Positions 21,734-31,592 of a stretch of DNA of 34,216 nt are shown here, in pieces (positions within the stretch are counted from its first letter, which is position 1; every line of letters starts with the position of its first letter). The notes under the pieces were generated by a model. The model was not told where the DNA came from. It made no database searches and saw only the letters and a list, made by a program, of their open reading frames with translations. The DNA comes from Silene noctiflora. Its lineage: Eukaryota; Streptophyta; Magnoliopsida; Caryophyllales; Caryophyllaceae. The stretch lies in contig VHZZ01002219.1 in the NCBI GenBank assembly GCA_009801015.1, forward strand, positions 35,311 through 69,526. The letters run 5' to 3'. Position numbers and translations under genes: made by a program.

Positions 21734-21779
21734 CCTTATTATGTTACAGTAATAGCAGCACATAACAACATCAGTCACC

Positions 21780-23084
21780 ATGTATTATTCTCTCTTTAGT
21801 TATCTTCTGTTAATTATTGTATCTTCATCTTTACAATTTCCTCATCCTCTTCCCGTCGATGCTAGACAATTAACTTCCAATGGCGTCTTTTCCGTTGATC
21901 TTATTCATCGTCATTCTCCCCTCTCTCCATTCTACAATTCCTCTAGGACACCTCTCGGCTCACTCTCCCACCACCACCGTGTCAGTCTATCATCTACTTA
22001 CTATGATAGTAAGGATGTTCAGACTGACATTATTATTCCCAATGGCGGGGATTATCTCATGAAAATTGTTATAGGGACTCCTCCAGTTGAGTTCACGGCT
22101 GTTGCTGACACTGGTAGCGACCTTGTTTGGATCCAATGTGCACCATGTCAGCGCTGCATAGACCAACAATCCCCGCTCTTTGACCCAACTAAATCCTCAA
22201 CTTCTCATGCAATCCCGTGCACCTCCCGCGCTTGTAATCAGCCGGGAATCAGTGCTTCTTGTTCACAAAATAATAATAATATCAACGACAACTCATGCAC
22301 TTATACGACACAATATGGAGATGGAACAAAAAGCAAAGGTGTCCTTAACACGGAAACCATTAGCTTCTCCTCGTCCGAACCCACACGATCAACTTTCCCC
22401 TCCTTCATCTTTGGGTGTGGGTATGACCAGGAAGGAGAGTTAGGTGCCGATGGGAATGGGATCGTCGGGTTGGGAGCTGGTCCATTGTCCTTAGTCTCAC
22501 AACTTAGCCCAAAAATCAACTACAAGTTCTCTTACTGTTTAACCCCTGAAGATTCAGGGGTTAACAGCAAGCTAAACTTGGGCCTTGATATAACAAGTCC
22601 AGGAGCTGTATCAACCCCCTTCACAACACACGACGCGGATCCAACATTTTACTATCTTACTCTCGATGGTATAACCGTTGGGGGTAGCCTTGTCCATGTG
22701 GCTACAGATGTGATCATAGACTCTGGCACGACTTTAACATACCTACCATCCAGCATGTATGATAACGTTAGGGCCGCCCTGAAGGATGCCATTTCAGTGA
22801 GCTCAGTGGCTGACCCAGACCAGGTTTTCGACCCTTGTTATGAGACCGGATCATTAGGCGAAGGGTTTAGGCCACCGAAAGTGGTGGTCCATTTTAGAGG
22901 AGCTGATGTGGTGCTCAAGGCAGAAAATATTTTCAGGACAGTGGATAAGTTGACTTGTTTGGCAATGGTTCCTACAGATGATACACCCATATTTGGTAAT
23001 ATTGGTCAAGTTAACTTTGAAGTTGGGTATGATTTACATGCTAAGCAAGTCTCTTTTGCTACAGCAGACTGCACCAAGTATTGA
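21780..23084 (+). CDS. CDR1/nepenthesin-like aspartic protease (A1 family), intact
   Basis: Single-exon gene, 434 residues. A hydrophobic signal peptide (about 1-27) is followed by a propeptide with the CDR1-type motif DLIHRHSPLSPFYNSS (40-55). The protease domain begins near GGDYLMKIVIGTPP. The first catalytic motif is DTGS (110-113) and the second DSGT (314-317); the flap tyrosine is likely Y179 in QYGDG. Twelve cysteines follow the signal peptide, the number expected for the six disulfides of nepenthesin-type enzymes (C120, 123, 126, 147, 152, 161, 173, 213, 253, 353, 393, 431). Predicted to be secreted to the apoplast or vacuole and to cleave proteins at acid pH. Arabidopsis CDR1 releases a defence signal, but the true role of this paralogue is unknown. 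It forms a head-to-tail pair with the gene at 24018. The ATG is the first after the TATA box. Confidence 0.93.
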   Translation: MYYSLFSYLLLIIVSSSLQFPHPLPVDARQLTSNGVFSVDLIHRHSPLSPFYNSSRTPLGSLSHHHRVSLSSTYYDSKDVQTDIIIPNGGDYLMKIVIGTPPVEFTAVADTGSDLVWIQCAPCQRCIDQQSPLFDPTKSSTSHAIPCTSRACNQPGISASCSQNNNNINDNSCTYTTQYGDGTKSKGVLNTETISFSSSEPTRSTFPSFIFGCGYDQEGELGADGNGIVGLGAGPLSLVSQLSPKINYKFSYCLTPEDSGVNSKLNLGLDITSPGAVSTPFTTHDADPTFYYLTLDGITVGGSLVHVATDVIIDSGTTLTYLPSSMYDNVRAALKDAISVSSVADPDQVFDPCYETGSLGEGFRPPKVVVHFRGADVVLKAENIFRTVDKLTCLAMVPTDDTPIFGNIGQVNFEVGYDLHAKQVSFATADCTKY

Positions 23085-23907
23085 TGAAGTAATAGTAGTA
23101 CTCCGTATTCCATAGTAAATGTATGTATTACGCTTTAATTAATTTGATCGAACCTAAATATGTCATGTAAAATACTACTCCCTACTGTATTTTGTAGCGC
23201 TTGAAAATCAATTAAATCTATTATGTACTTTGTAGCAATGGTGTGAAGGCCAATTTATGCAAGTCATAATTATAAAGAGATAGTTCTCGAATAAACTTAT
23301 GTAAGTCAAAACTATACAGAAACTTGACACACAAAAAGTCATCTTCAGCTGAGCAGTCACTAGTCAGGAATGCAGATGACAAAAATTTGAAATTGATGTT
23401 ATTATGTAACGGAGCACCATAATATTGATAGAAAAACCAGTCGAAGAAATTGTATTTAGGTTCGTTAATTGCATGGTGTTAACCTTGGTTTGTGACTTGA
23501 CTTGGGAATCCATCATTATCACGGTATCATATTTGTCGCTGTCTTAATCATATATGCATTGTGGCCAGTACTACCGCAAAATGTGATCAGGATAACCTTC
23601 AAAATCATTATAACTCTGTTGCGATTAGGTATCTTGACGTAGATATGATACGATGGATAGTTGTGAATTGTTAGGTAAGACTAAAATAATATCAAGATTG
23701 GTTTAGGGTAATCTTGTTTACTATTAAGCATGCAAAGTGAATCACATCATTAGTTTAGATGAGCCAAGTTTCAGCAGAATGAGCGACAATACATTATTCC
23801 ATGACACTGTAAATCTGGTACATTATAGGGATTACCAGTTAACCTCCGCTAGGCACACTTGACCTGATCACAATCTAACTACCAAAACATCATACACTCG
23901 TCTACTT
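23085..23907. other. Spacer between the two aspartic protease genes
   Basis: About 820 AT-rich bases that must hold the 3' UTR of the first gene and the upstream region of the second. An 'agtactccgtattcc' piece near 23097 looks like a MITE or LTR edge remnant. No gene is seen. Confidence 0.5.
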
Positions 23908-23915
23908 TATATAAA
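23908..23915 (+). promoter_or_regulatory. TATA box of the second aspartic protease gene
   Basis: TATATAAA about 103 bases before the ATG at 24018, suggesting a leader of about 70-80 bases. An intact promoter argues that the gene may still be expressed. Confidence 0.6.
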
Positions 23916-24017
23916 ATTAATGACTTTCGTTCTGAAAATTTTCTTAAATCCATCTCATATCGTAAGTCTTACAAAATTAAACTCTGCAAGGCTCAAAATC
24001 ATACTTGTCCTTTCAAA

Positions 24018-25292
24018 ATGCTCACTCTGCTTTTCTATTTGCTCATTTCATTGTCCTACAAACACTTACAAAGCTTAACACTAACACAACCTAAAACCAT
24101 AAGTCATGGCTTCACTCTTGATCTTATCCACCGCTACTCTCTCAAATCTCCATTCTACAACTCTTCCATGACCCTCCATGAACGCTACCATACTTTGGCG
24201 CTCCACTCTTCATCAAGACACCAACATTTTAATTATCTCCAAGCTAAAGCTAGCAACTTCGCGGCCAGTTTGATCCCGGAAAATGGGGATTACCTAATGA
24301 AAATCGCGGTAGGGGTGCCATCTGTTGATCTCTTTGTAATCTTAGACACTAGTACTGACCTTATGTGGATCCAATGCAAACCTTGTAATCGTTGCAACAA
24401 GCAAAGCCAAGAGATGTTTGATCCAAACCAATCTTCATCTTATGAAACAATCTCGTGCGACTTGCCCTTTTGCCCCCACGTTCCACAAATGCAATGTGAT
24501 TCCTTCACCAATGAATGCCAATATTGGTATACTTATGGAAGTAGGTCAAGCTTAACTTCAGGGGTCATCGCAAGGGACCTTTTTACCCTCGGTACCATCA
24601 ACTCCACATTCATTTTCGGATGTTCCCTTCAAGAAGACGAGGGTTTTAACCCCAATGCAGCCGGGTATCTCGGTCTTAATGGTGGTCAATTCTCACTAAT
24701 CTCTCAATTGGGAGTCTCTAATCAATTTTCCTACTGCTTAACTCCAAGTAACTCAAATTTCACTAGCAAATTAAGATTAGGCAGCCATGTTATACCTAGA
24801 TCACAAGGTGCTATTGCAACTCCATTGTGGTCCCGGTACTTGCCTAGTTTCTATGTCATCACGTTAACAGGCATAAGTATTGGTCATGCTACACTAAATA
24901 CCGAGAGGTCCATTTTTATAGACACGAGCTCTACATTCACGTATTTGGACCCAAGTATATACTCCGGTATAGAGGAGGCGGTTAGAGACGCGGTTGGAGT
25001 TGAGCCAATGGTTAGACCACCACAACCAGAGTTAAGGCTGTGTTATGATAAGAAATCAGGAATTAATACAGGGCCTGCGAACATGGTGTTTCATTTTGAA
25101 GGGGGCGAAATCTGGTTAAGATCGATAAATATGTTTATCGACTTGGGTGATGTCCTTTGTTTAGCCATTGTTCCATCGGAGGAAGATGGTGACAGTATGA
25201 TTTTGGGGAACGTGGCTCAAGTGAACTTTGAGGTTGAGTATGATCTTGACAGTAGAATGGTTACTTTTACTCCTACAAATTGTGATTATTAG
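24018..25292 (+). CDS. Aspartic protease-like protein with altered active site (possible pseudoenzyme)
   Basis: Single-exon gene, 424 residues, a tandem paralogue of the gene at 21780. It has a signal peptide (about 1-20), the propeptide motif DLIHRYSLKSPFYNSS (35-50), and the domain start NGDYLMKIAVGVPS. Both catalytic Asp are kept (D110, D302), but the first motif reads DTST and the second DTSS, with Ser where family members have the invariant Gly. The flap segment reads YTYGSRSS instead of QYGDGT. All 12 cysteines are kept (120, 123, 126, 147, 152, 160, 167, 202, 240, 342, 381, 422). The frame is open from end to end. I infer a secreted, folded, possibly catalytically weak or dead protein, for example an inhibitor or decoy binder. 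Residual activity cannot be excluded. Confidence 0.9.
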   Translation: MLTLLFYLLISLSYKHLQSLTLTQPKTISHGFTLDLIHRYSLKSPFYNSSMTLHERYHTLALHSSSRHQHFNYLQAKASNFAASLIPENGDYLMKIAVGVPSVDLFVILDTSTDLMWIQCKPCNRCNKQSQEMFDPNQSSSYETISCDLPFCPHVPQMQCDSFTNECQYWYTYGSRSSLTSGVIARDLFTLGTINSTFIFGCSLQEDEGFNPNAAGYLGLNGGQFSLISQLGVSNQFSYCLTPSNSNFTSKLRLGSHVIPRSQGAIATPLWSRYLPSFYVITLTGISIGHATLNTERSIFIDTSSTFTYLDPSIYSGIEEAVRDAVGVEPMVRPPQPELRLCYDKKSGINTGPANMVFHFEGGEIWLRSINMFIDLGDVLCLAIVPSEEDGDSMILGNVAQVNFEVEYDLDSRMVTFTPTNCDY

Positions 25293-25759
25293 AGAACATA
25301 TTGTTATTCAAGGCAAATATTTATTTATGTTAAGTTAATAATGTCTTCTGCTGATCATGTATTCTCTAATATATAGTGATGAAGAAAACTGATTGTATCA
25401 ACATTCATGTTGTATTTGATTCAAAAATATTTCTTAGTATTGTGCTCAAAACTGCTACTGTTTCATTGCTTGTTTTTCTGATGATTCAGCCATTACATTC
25501 TTCATATATACAGTGAGGATCACACACACAAGTACACAACCCTACGTCATTACATTAACTAGAAGACAAAATAGTGCCAGCCATCACATTCCTTTTCCTT
25601 TTCACATCTTGCTATTTCCACCAACTTTCTTGTCAGCTTGTGCAACATATGCTCTTCTTTCCACAATACCAGCATAGGATTAGGCCTTCTCCAACGCAAA
25701 GTCTTGGCCTTTTTTTTACACCCCCAAAGATGAGAGTGTGATTCTTTCATCACTTCCAT
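25293..25759. other. 3' flank of the second aspartic protease gene
   Basis: It probably contains the 3' UTR (AT-rich, to about 25460), then a short 'cacacacacaag' run near 25523. No gene is seen before the copia relic. Confidence 0.5.
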
Positions 25760-26770
25760 CTTGTTGAGCAAGTGGTTGTGTTGGTTTCACAGTAAGCTCC
25801 TTAGTTAGAACATCAACAATTTGATTTTTGGAAGAGACACAGGATGGTTGTATTACCCTATTGGTTATTACTTTTCCCTTATGAAATGACAATCAATCTC
25901 TATGTAATTGGTTCGCTCACGTAGAATAGGGTTTGTTGCTATTGCAAGGATTGCTTGATTACCACACTTCAGAGCACCAGTGTTCATCTTCTTCAAACCC
26001 AAATCCTTGAGCAATGTCATTAACCAAGTGACTTCACAGGTGGTTCGAGACATTGCCATATATTCTGCCTTAGCTGAAGACCTGGCCACAACAGTCTGTT
26101 TATTTGACTTCCAGAACACAGGTGACTGCCTAACAGGATACAGTAGCCAGTTGTTGACCTTCTAGTTGAGGGGATGAGGCCCAATCCGAGTCACAGTAGG
26201 CAGATGAGCCATTTTCAAACAATATTCCTTGACCAGGTGCAATTTTCAAGTATCTCAGTACCCTCCTTTCAGCTTTTAGTAGTGATCAGAGGTGAGGCAT
26301 TGTATGAAGTGACTCAACAATTGCACACAGAAGACAATGTCAGGTCTACTTATCGTAAGAATAAATAAGCTAATAAACTTACCTATAAGCCTCCTTTAGA
26401 TGTCAGAGGATTTGGCAAAGGTGTTCCTTTGTCTAGATAGAGTTTGCAATGACTTTCAATAAGCACTTTCAAAGACCTCTGTTTCTCTATGCCAAGTTCT
26501 TTAATCATGTCCAGAATATACTTCTTTTGTTACTCAAATATTCCTTGGTCTGTTTGAGTCACTTCTAGACCAACAAAATAAGAAAGATGTCCCAAATCTT
26601 TCATATGAAAGTCAGAATTGAGAGTGCCCTTGAACTTGTTTATTTCTGACATATTGTTTCCTCTAATTACCATATCATCAACATATACCACCACAACTTT
26701 AATAATATCATTGTGAGCCTTAATAAACAGTGAATGATCAGCTTGAGATTTTGAAAAATCATACGCTTAC
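25760..26770 (-). pseudogene. Ty1/copia retrotransposon relic: reverse transcriptase to RNase H
   Basis: Read on the minus strand from about 26770 down, the order is FSKSQADHSLFIKAHNDI, then the RT active-site motif YVDDM (about 26671-26687), KDLGHLSYFVGLEVTQ, VLRYLKIAPGQGILFENG, AYCDSDWAS, then the RNase H stretch [11 protein letters not shown] (25868-26119) and VDVLTKEL. This is the standard copia order. Several stops and frameshifts interrupt it. In RNase H the usual CDNQA is CGNQA, losing a catalytic Asp. No integrase, gag or LTR of this element was found nearby, so it is a 3' fragment and non-functional. Confidence 0.85.
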
Positions 26771-26839
26771 ACCTCTTTTTGCTTGCTCTATTATTGCTTT
26801 CTAATCAAACTCACATGCTAAAACAGTTTCACCAAAAAG

Positions 26840-27130
26840 TTTAATTGCATTTAAAATGATTAGAAACCAAAATCACATGCTTAGGGTTGAAAAAATGATT
26901 GCCTTACATTTTCGTACTAGCTACGCTCTTCAATATGTCGAACTAACAATCGACTTAGTATTGGCAACTAAATGTGTGGGCGGGGTTAGTTGTCCATTAA
27001 ATGGCTTCCTAGCATGTACCTTCACCCTTTACTCAAAATCTATGGTTTTCGAATGCCCGATTCCTAAAGGTTGCAAGAGTTATTCAACTTATTTGAGTGA
27101 GTAAGGAAGAGTCTTAATAGCTTTAACTAA
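26840..27130 (+). repeat. Old LTR relic related to the gypsy LTR further right
   Basis: 26991-27090 ('ttcctagcatgtaccttcac', 'ctttactcaaaatct', then 'ttgcaagagt') aligns with 30271-30362 in the 3' part of the gypsy LTR ('ttcctagtatgtaccctcac', 'cttactcaagatct', 'ttgcgagagt'). It is a diverged, isolated copy in the same orientation. It could be all that remains of an older element of the family. Confidence 0.55.
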
Positions 27131-27199
27131 CATGGGAAGAAACACTGGTTAACCATACAAAGCATTTTTCTACAGGAGAGGAATAGCGGATTTTGGGCT

Positions 27200-27430
27200 C
27201 GTTAATGGGAATAATGATGAGTGTTTGGTTGTTGGATATTCTGATTCCGACTATGTTGCAGACGTAGATAACATGAGGTCTGTAACCGAGTATGTATTTA
27301 TACTTGTAAATCTATTGTTAGTTGGATATCTAATCTTCAATCCTCTGTGACTTTGTCAATCACGTAGGCGGAGTATATGGCTTTGACGGAGGTTGCTAAG
27401 AAGGCTATACGGTTAAAGGGGATCATACAT
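27200..27430 (+). pseudogene. Second Ty1/copia relic: RNase H fragment
   Basis: On the plus strand the reading gives LVVGYSDSDYVADVDNMRSV near 27218-27277, then TEYVFILV. After an in-frame stop and a shift comes AEYMALTEVAKKAIRLKG (about 27367-27420). These are the YxDxDYAGDxDxRRS and AEYxALxEAxKEAxWL blocks of copia RNase H. The strand and wording differ from the relic at 25760-26770, so this is a separate insertion. It is non-functional. Confidence 0.7.
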
Positions 27431-27846
27431 GAGCCGCATGTCTAACATTCGTCTAAATTTTATGACATTTCGTAAATCTGTCAATAAGTGGTAGCTCAAA
27501 TACTCGTGTCTACCCCTTGATCGTCATCTACATGCCGATACGGTTGTTTTGACATTAAATAGAGTTCATTTGGAGTTCGGGTAAAAAACTGTCTTCATTT
27601 TCTAAAACCGTCTCAATCCGAGTCGAAATTTTCTAGAATTCCATCGCACTAATATATTTTAATACACGAAATATCTTGCCTTGTGGTATAAGGAAGTCAC
27701 GTATCTTCCTCTTTCCTATTCTTAAATGCAGAAATCTTTTTTGATGCGAAAGAAACCCTCCAGGAAAGAACGCAGTAGCTGTTGCGCCTCTTCCTCGGCT
27801 ATGAATCTATCAGTTTTGGATATTTTCTAAATATTTTTGAGAAAAT

Positions 27847-27855
27847 TATAAATAG
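27847..27855 (+). promoter_or_regulatory. TATA box of the gypsy LTR
   Basis: TATAAATAG, followed by a C/T-rich stretch, sits about 300 bases into the presumed LTR. This is where the U3 promoter of a long plant LTR is expected. Confidence 0.5.
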
Positions 27856-29113
27856 AGGGCTTCGCCTTCGTTCTTTTTCACGCGAGTGTCCACCCTTCTC
27901 TTCTATCTTTGTATTCTAGTCCTTGCTATTACTCTTTGACATCTACGTGCTTGATCAATTCGACCACGTAAGCCCGATTCCTATCGTGGTTCCCGTCTCG
28001 TTTGCATGGCCGACCAATTTGACCAACTATACAATCACATCAATCAATAAAACCATTCTTGTTAAATTTCCTTGAGAAATCGAGGTCAGTTTCACCTTCA
28101 TTAAAGTTCGAGTCGAGTTATCACTAAACGATATTTTAAGTTAAATCTCGCGACGCTAACATGTAAATCTGAGAGGGTAAATCTCACTTTAGTCTTGTAT
28201 TTTTGCTTTGTAATTTATTTTGTATGAGTTTATGTCATAAGAATGGTTTAGAAGTCGTAAATATTTCATTAATATCAAATTTTAAAACCGTTTTGATAAA
28301 ACCAGCTTAGATCTGACACAGAGAGGATACGCATCAGCTAATGCGCCTCCTAAAATAGACGCAACCCTTTCTACACCTCTTCTAGAGGCTGCCTTCAGCA
28401 GCTACCTTTCTTCTTCTTCCTCGGGTTTTCTTTGTTTCGTCATTCTTCGCCTTTTCCTTCCTTCTTTTGACTTAATTCTTTCAAAATTCCTTTCCAAGTT
28501 TTTTACAAAGTCTTTTTGACTTAAATTGCTATTAATTGATATTAGTAGGTTTTTGTAGCCGTTTTCAAATCTGGGTTTAAGAGTTTCGATAATTAATGTC
28601 AAATATCTCGAATTCGACCTTTGTACATGTTTTAATTCGTTTTCGCACGATAATTTGTCCTTTGTACATCAAATCGACTTTATTAAGTCTTTCAAATTTT
28701 ATAGTTTGTTTAAACCTTTTAAATCCGAGTTTGTAATTTGTTCAATTCGATTTCTTTCCTTTGCAAACCTCTTTTCTAACCATAATAAGTAATGTCAACG
28801 AGTTTATGACGATCCTTGTACACTAAAATATGCTAAATCAACTTTCTTTGAGTCGTAGAATATCAAAAAATCAATAATCAAACTAATGAATCATAACGAT
28901 CCCGCGGGACTGACTTTCTTAGTCAGAACCCACCCAGAACAGACGCAGTTTTTCTACGCCTCTTCCAAAGGGCGCATCTCTTGCCACGCCTTTTCTGAGT
29001 TGGTTTCTGCCTCTGAACTCTTCTCGCTTCGACATAGCATGTATGTTAGGTTTTAATATCAACTATTATCCTAGTATCACGTAAATATTACCAGGAGTCA
29101 ACCTATTTTATTC

Positions 29114-29938
29114 GGAGTTACTTTTTCACATACAGACTTTACTCTTTCATATACACTTTTACATAACTTTTCCGTATCGTACCCTTTTTTCTAACTATAA
29201 TCAAATTAACTCTTATGCATACACTTTCCCTAAAATCCAATCTAATTAATCTAAAACTTGAAAAATGGATTATAATTCTTCAACTAGTGAAGTAATTTTA
29301 TTTTTTAGCAATTATTAATACGCCTTTTTGAAATTATTAGGTTTAATTTTTAGTAAAATTAATATGCAAAGTAATTTATTAATTAGGGTTCATGGGTAGT
29401 GAAAGGTACGATGGTTAGAGTAGTTGATGGTTGTTCTGGGGTGTGTTCGGTGGCTAGGCGGTGGTGCGATGTGGGTGGTGCATGGTGAGGAAAGAGGAAG
29501 ATTTGTATACGGAGTGATGCGATTGGTTTGCGTCGAAGTCGGGTTATCGGTTGGGGGTTGGCTGGACTGGAGTGGGTGGTGCCTACGGCTGGAGGCTGGA
29601 GTGGTTGGTGTGGTTGTCGGCTGGGACAGTGATGGCGGTGGTTAGGTGGTAGTGCCGTGATGGGGAACGGGAGATGACGGGAGTTCCTGTTACTGTTTTG
29701 TTTTACCTTTTTATTTTTTATTTTTTTTAATATAATACTCTTATTAATTAGTTTGTCCTGAGCGACGTTGTCGGTGACTGATCATTGGAGGTGGCCAGAA
29801 ATGGTGAACAGAAGTGGTGATGGGAGATGAAGGAAGAGAGGAAAAAACTAATTGGGTGATGGAAAGAAAAATGACAAGGGTACTATTGTAAAAGTCGTAT
29901 GTGAAAGAGTAAAATCCGTATGTGAAAAAGCACGTCCC
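29114..29938. mobile_element. Mutator-like MITE with 9-bp target duplication, inside the LTR
   Basis: The left end (29114-29168) and right end (29884-29938) are inverted repeats of about 50 bases: 'ctttttcacatac' and 'actctttcatatac' at the left match 'gtatgtgaaaaag' and 'gtatgtgaaagagt' at the right. The flanks ATTTTATTC (29105-29113) and ATTTTATTT (29939-29947) are a 9-bp target duplication with one mismatch, as expected for Mutator-like elements. The interior is a G/T-rich stretch (29390-29640) that may be captured sequence. No transposase is present. Confidence 0.7.
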
Positions 29939-30633
29939 ATTTTATTTTCCTTTATTTCCTTTATTCTTTTCTTCTTTTTGTTCCAAAACCTCTCTTCAAG
30001 CATTCTTATGACGTAAATTCAATTAATTCGCCTTGTAATTAATTTGTTTTACTTTGTATTGCTTGTTTGCATTTTCGCATGTAATTAATGTAAATATTCA
30101 CTTCGACCCCTCTAATTCTAAATTGTTTGTTCAAAGACTTAGTAATATTCTCACATGCTAGGTTTAATCTATTGGATGTTGCATAACATGCATATAATCA
30201 ACATAATCAATATAAAAGTTACCAATCATTAGTAGAGGCCGCTATCGAGGCAGACGGAATTAGATGTTCGATTAAAGAATTTCCTAGTATGTACCCTCAC
30301 CCCTTACTCAAGATCTCTGTGATCACCCGTATTCATTGGCATTGCGAGAGTCAATCTAGACATAGAAGGCTAAGAGTAACGAATTTCTTAGTGTTCATTT
30401 CAATACTTTATGTCTTGGCATGACATGAGGTATTCGAACAGTTTCCAATTTCCCACGAAATTGGTGGCGACTCCTCAAATGCAGGTTTATTCAATCTTTC
30501 ACTGGTTTCAAAGCCTTTTAAAATAGGTAACGGCCCATGACGTGATTTGTTTACAAATTTCTGTGGGAGAAGTGCCGCCGCCTTAATGACAACTCGCGGA
30601 TGAGTGCGGTACGGGTGGCGTTGGTCCACAGTT

Positions 30634-30651
30634 TGGCGACTCCGCTGGGGA
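30634..30651 (+). other. Primer-binding-site region of the gypsy element
   Basis: TGGCGACTCCGCTGGGGA follows the LTR end after a few bases. I recall this 'ttggcgactc(c/t)gctgggga' string as the typical start of the internal part of Tat/Ogre plant retrotransposons, where a tRNA primes minus-strand synthesis. The precise tRNA was not checked. A partial look-alike, 'ggtggcgactcc', lies at about 30464. Confidence 0.6.
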
Positions 30652-31592
30652 TGATACACTTGGACTTAGTCTAGTGTTACCCGTGGCAAAACGTGAACAC
30701 GATTGGGAAAATAATTTATATTTGACAATTGTTAATTCTCATTATCGGTTTTCTTATACCGTTTTATCTAGCCTTCCTAGGCTCTCAACCAATCTAATTT
30801 GACCAATCTTCCCGTCTCGATGGCGCAAATTCTTATTTGTTCCTAGTGGATGGATAACGATTGATGTAAACCTCACCACGATGCCTACTCATGTTCGCAT
30901 CAAGATCTTTCACTTCTTGTGCGAATGGAACTAGGAACCGACCTTACTCATGTTTGGCACAAACCTTTGCACAGACCGGGGTTTAATAGTTGCGGAAACC
31001 TCCCTTCTAAACCAAAACCCGTTACTAGCACTCAACATACCATAATAATGTCTGTTTGTATGCACTTTCTTTGTGTGTTTCCGAGTCAATCGCATGTCTA
31101 AAAATCATCTTTGTAAACTAAACTATGTCAAAATTTTCAATCCTCTTTCCTTTCTTTCTTTTCAAAATTTTAGAAAATTTTATGCAAAAATAAAAAAAAT
31201 CGTTTTTTTATGTAAAATTAAACCGCTTTGTAAAATTTGTAAATCATTTTAGGTTCTAAATAGCTCAAATCAGTTTAAACCAAATTCAAGTCAAATCTCC
31301 GTTGGATTTTACGATCCATTTCCCTCTACATTTTTGAGTAACTAGTGAAGTTCATAGTTGTTACGCCATTATTTTGAACTCCCTTCCCAAGTTATAGGGT
31401 ATAAAAACCTCGAGTCTTATGCCTAAATCACACACAATGATTCACTAGGAATCACATTTCAAACTCTTTCAAAATCACCTTTTCACACGACACTTTCGAG
31501 CACACAGACATGCTCAAAACGTCTAGTCTTTCTCGAGTCATACCTTTGTGTTTGTGCTGTCATTTTCTGGGTAAGTTGTACGCCATAGTCAA
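30652..31592 (+). other. Leader of the gypsy element before gag
   Basis: About 940 bases between the primer-binding-site region and gag. AT-rich, with a TATA-like 'ggtataaaaacc' near 31399. No intact frame is seen; Tat/Ogre elements sometimes carry an extra ORF here, but I could not recognise one. Confidence 0.5.

Larger units (their letters stand above)
27546..30630 (+). repeat. Long LTR of a Tat/Ogre-like Ty3/gypsy element
   Basis: The segment upstream of the primer-binding-site region contains a promoter-like TATA box (27847), several dispersed 'gcctcttcc'-type motifs, and ends in CACA directly before 'gtttggcgactccgctgggg'. Long LTRs of several kb are usual for Tat/Ogre elements. The right edge is fairly sure; the left edge near 27546 (TGTTTTGACATT) is a guess, because no partner LTR lies in the window. 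An 825-bp MULE-like MITE sits inside (29114-29938); without it the LTR would be about 2.3 kb. Confidence 0.5.

Noticed and set aside
29424..29645. 73-codon Gly/Trp/Val-rich plus-strand frame
   Set aside because: Lies in the G/T-rich interior of the Mutator-like MITE; composition explains the open frame.
30408..30659. 83-codon minus-strand frame
   Set aside because: Covers the LTR end and primer-binding-site region of the plus-strand gypsy element; chance frame.
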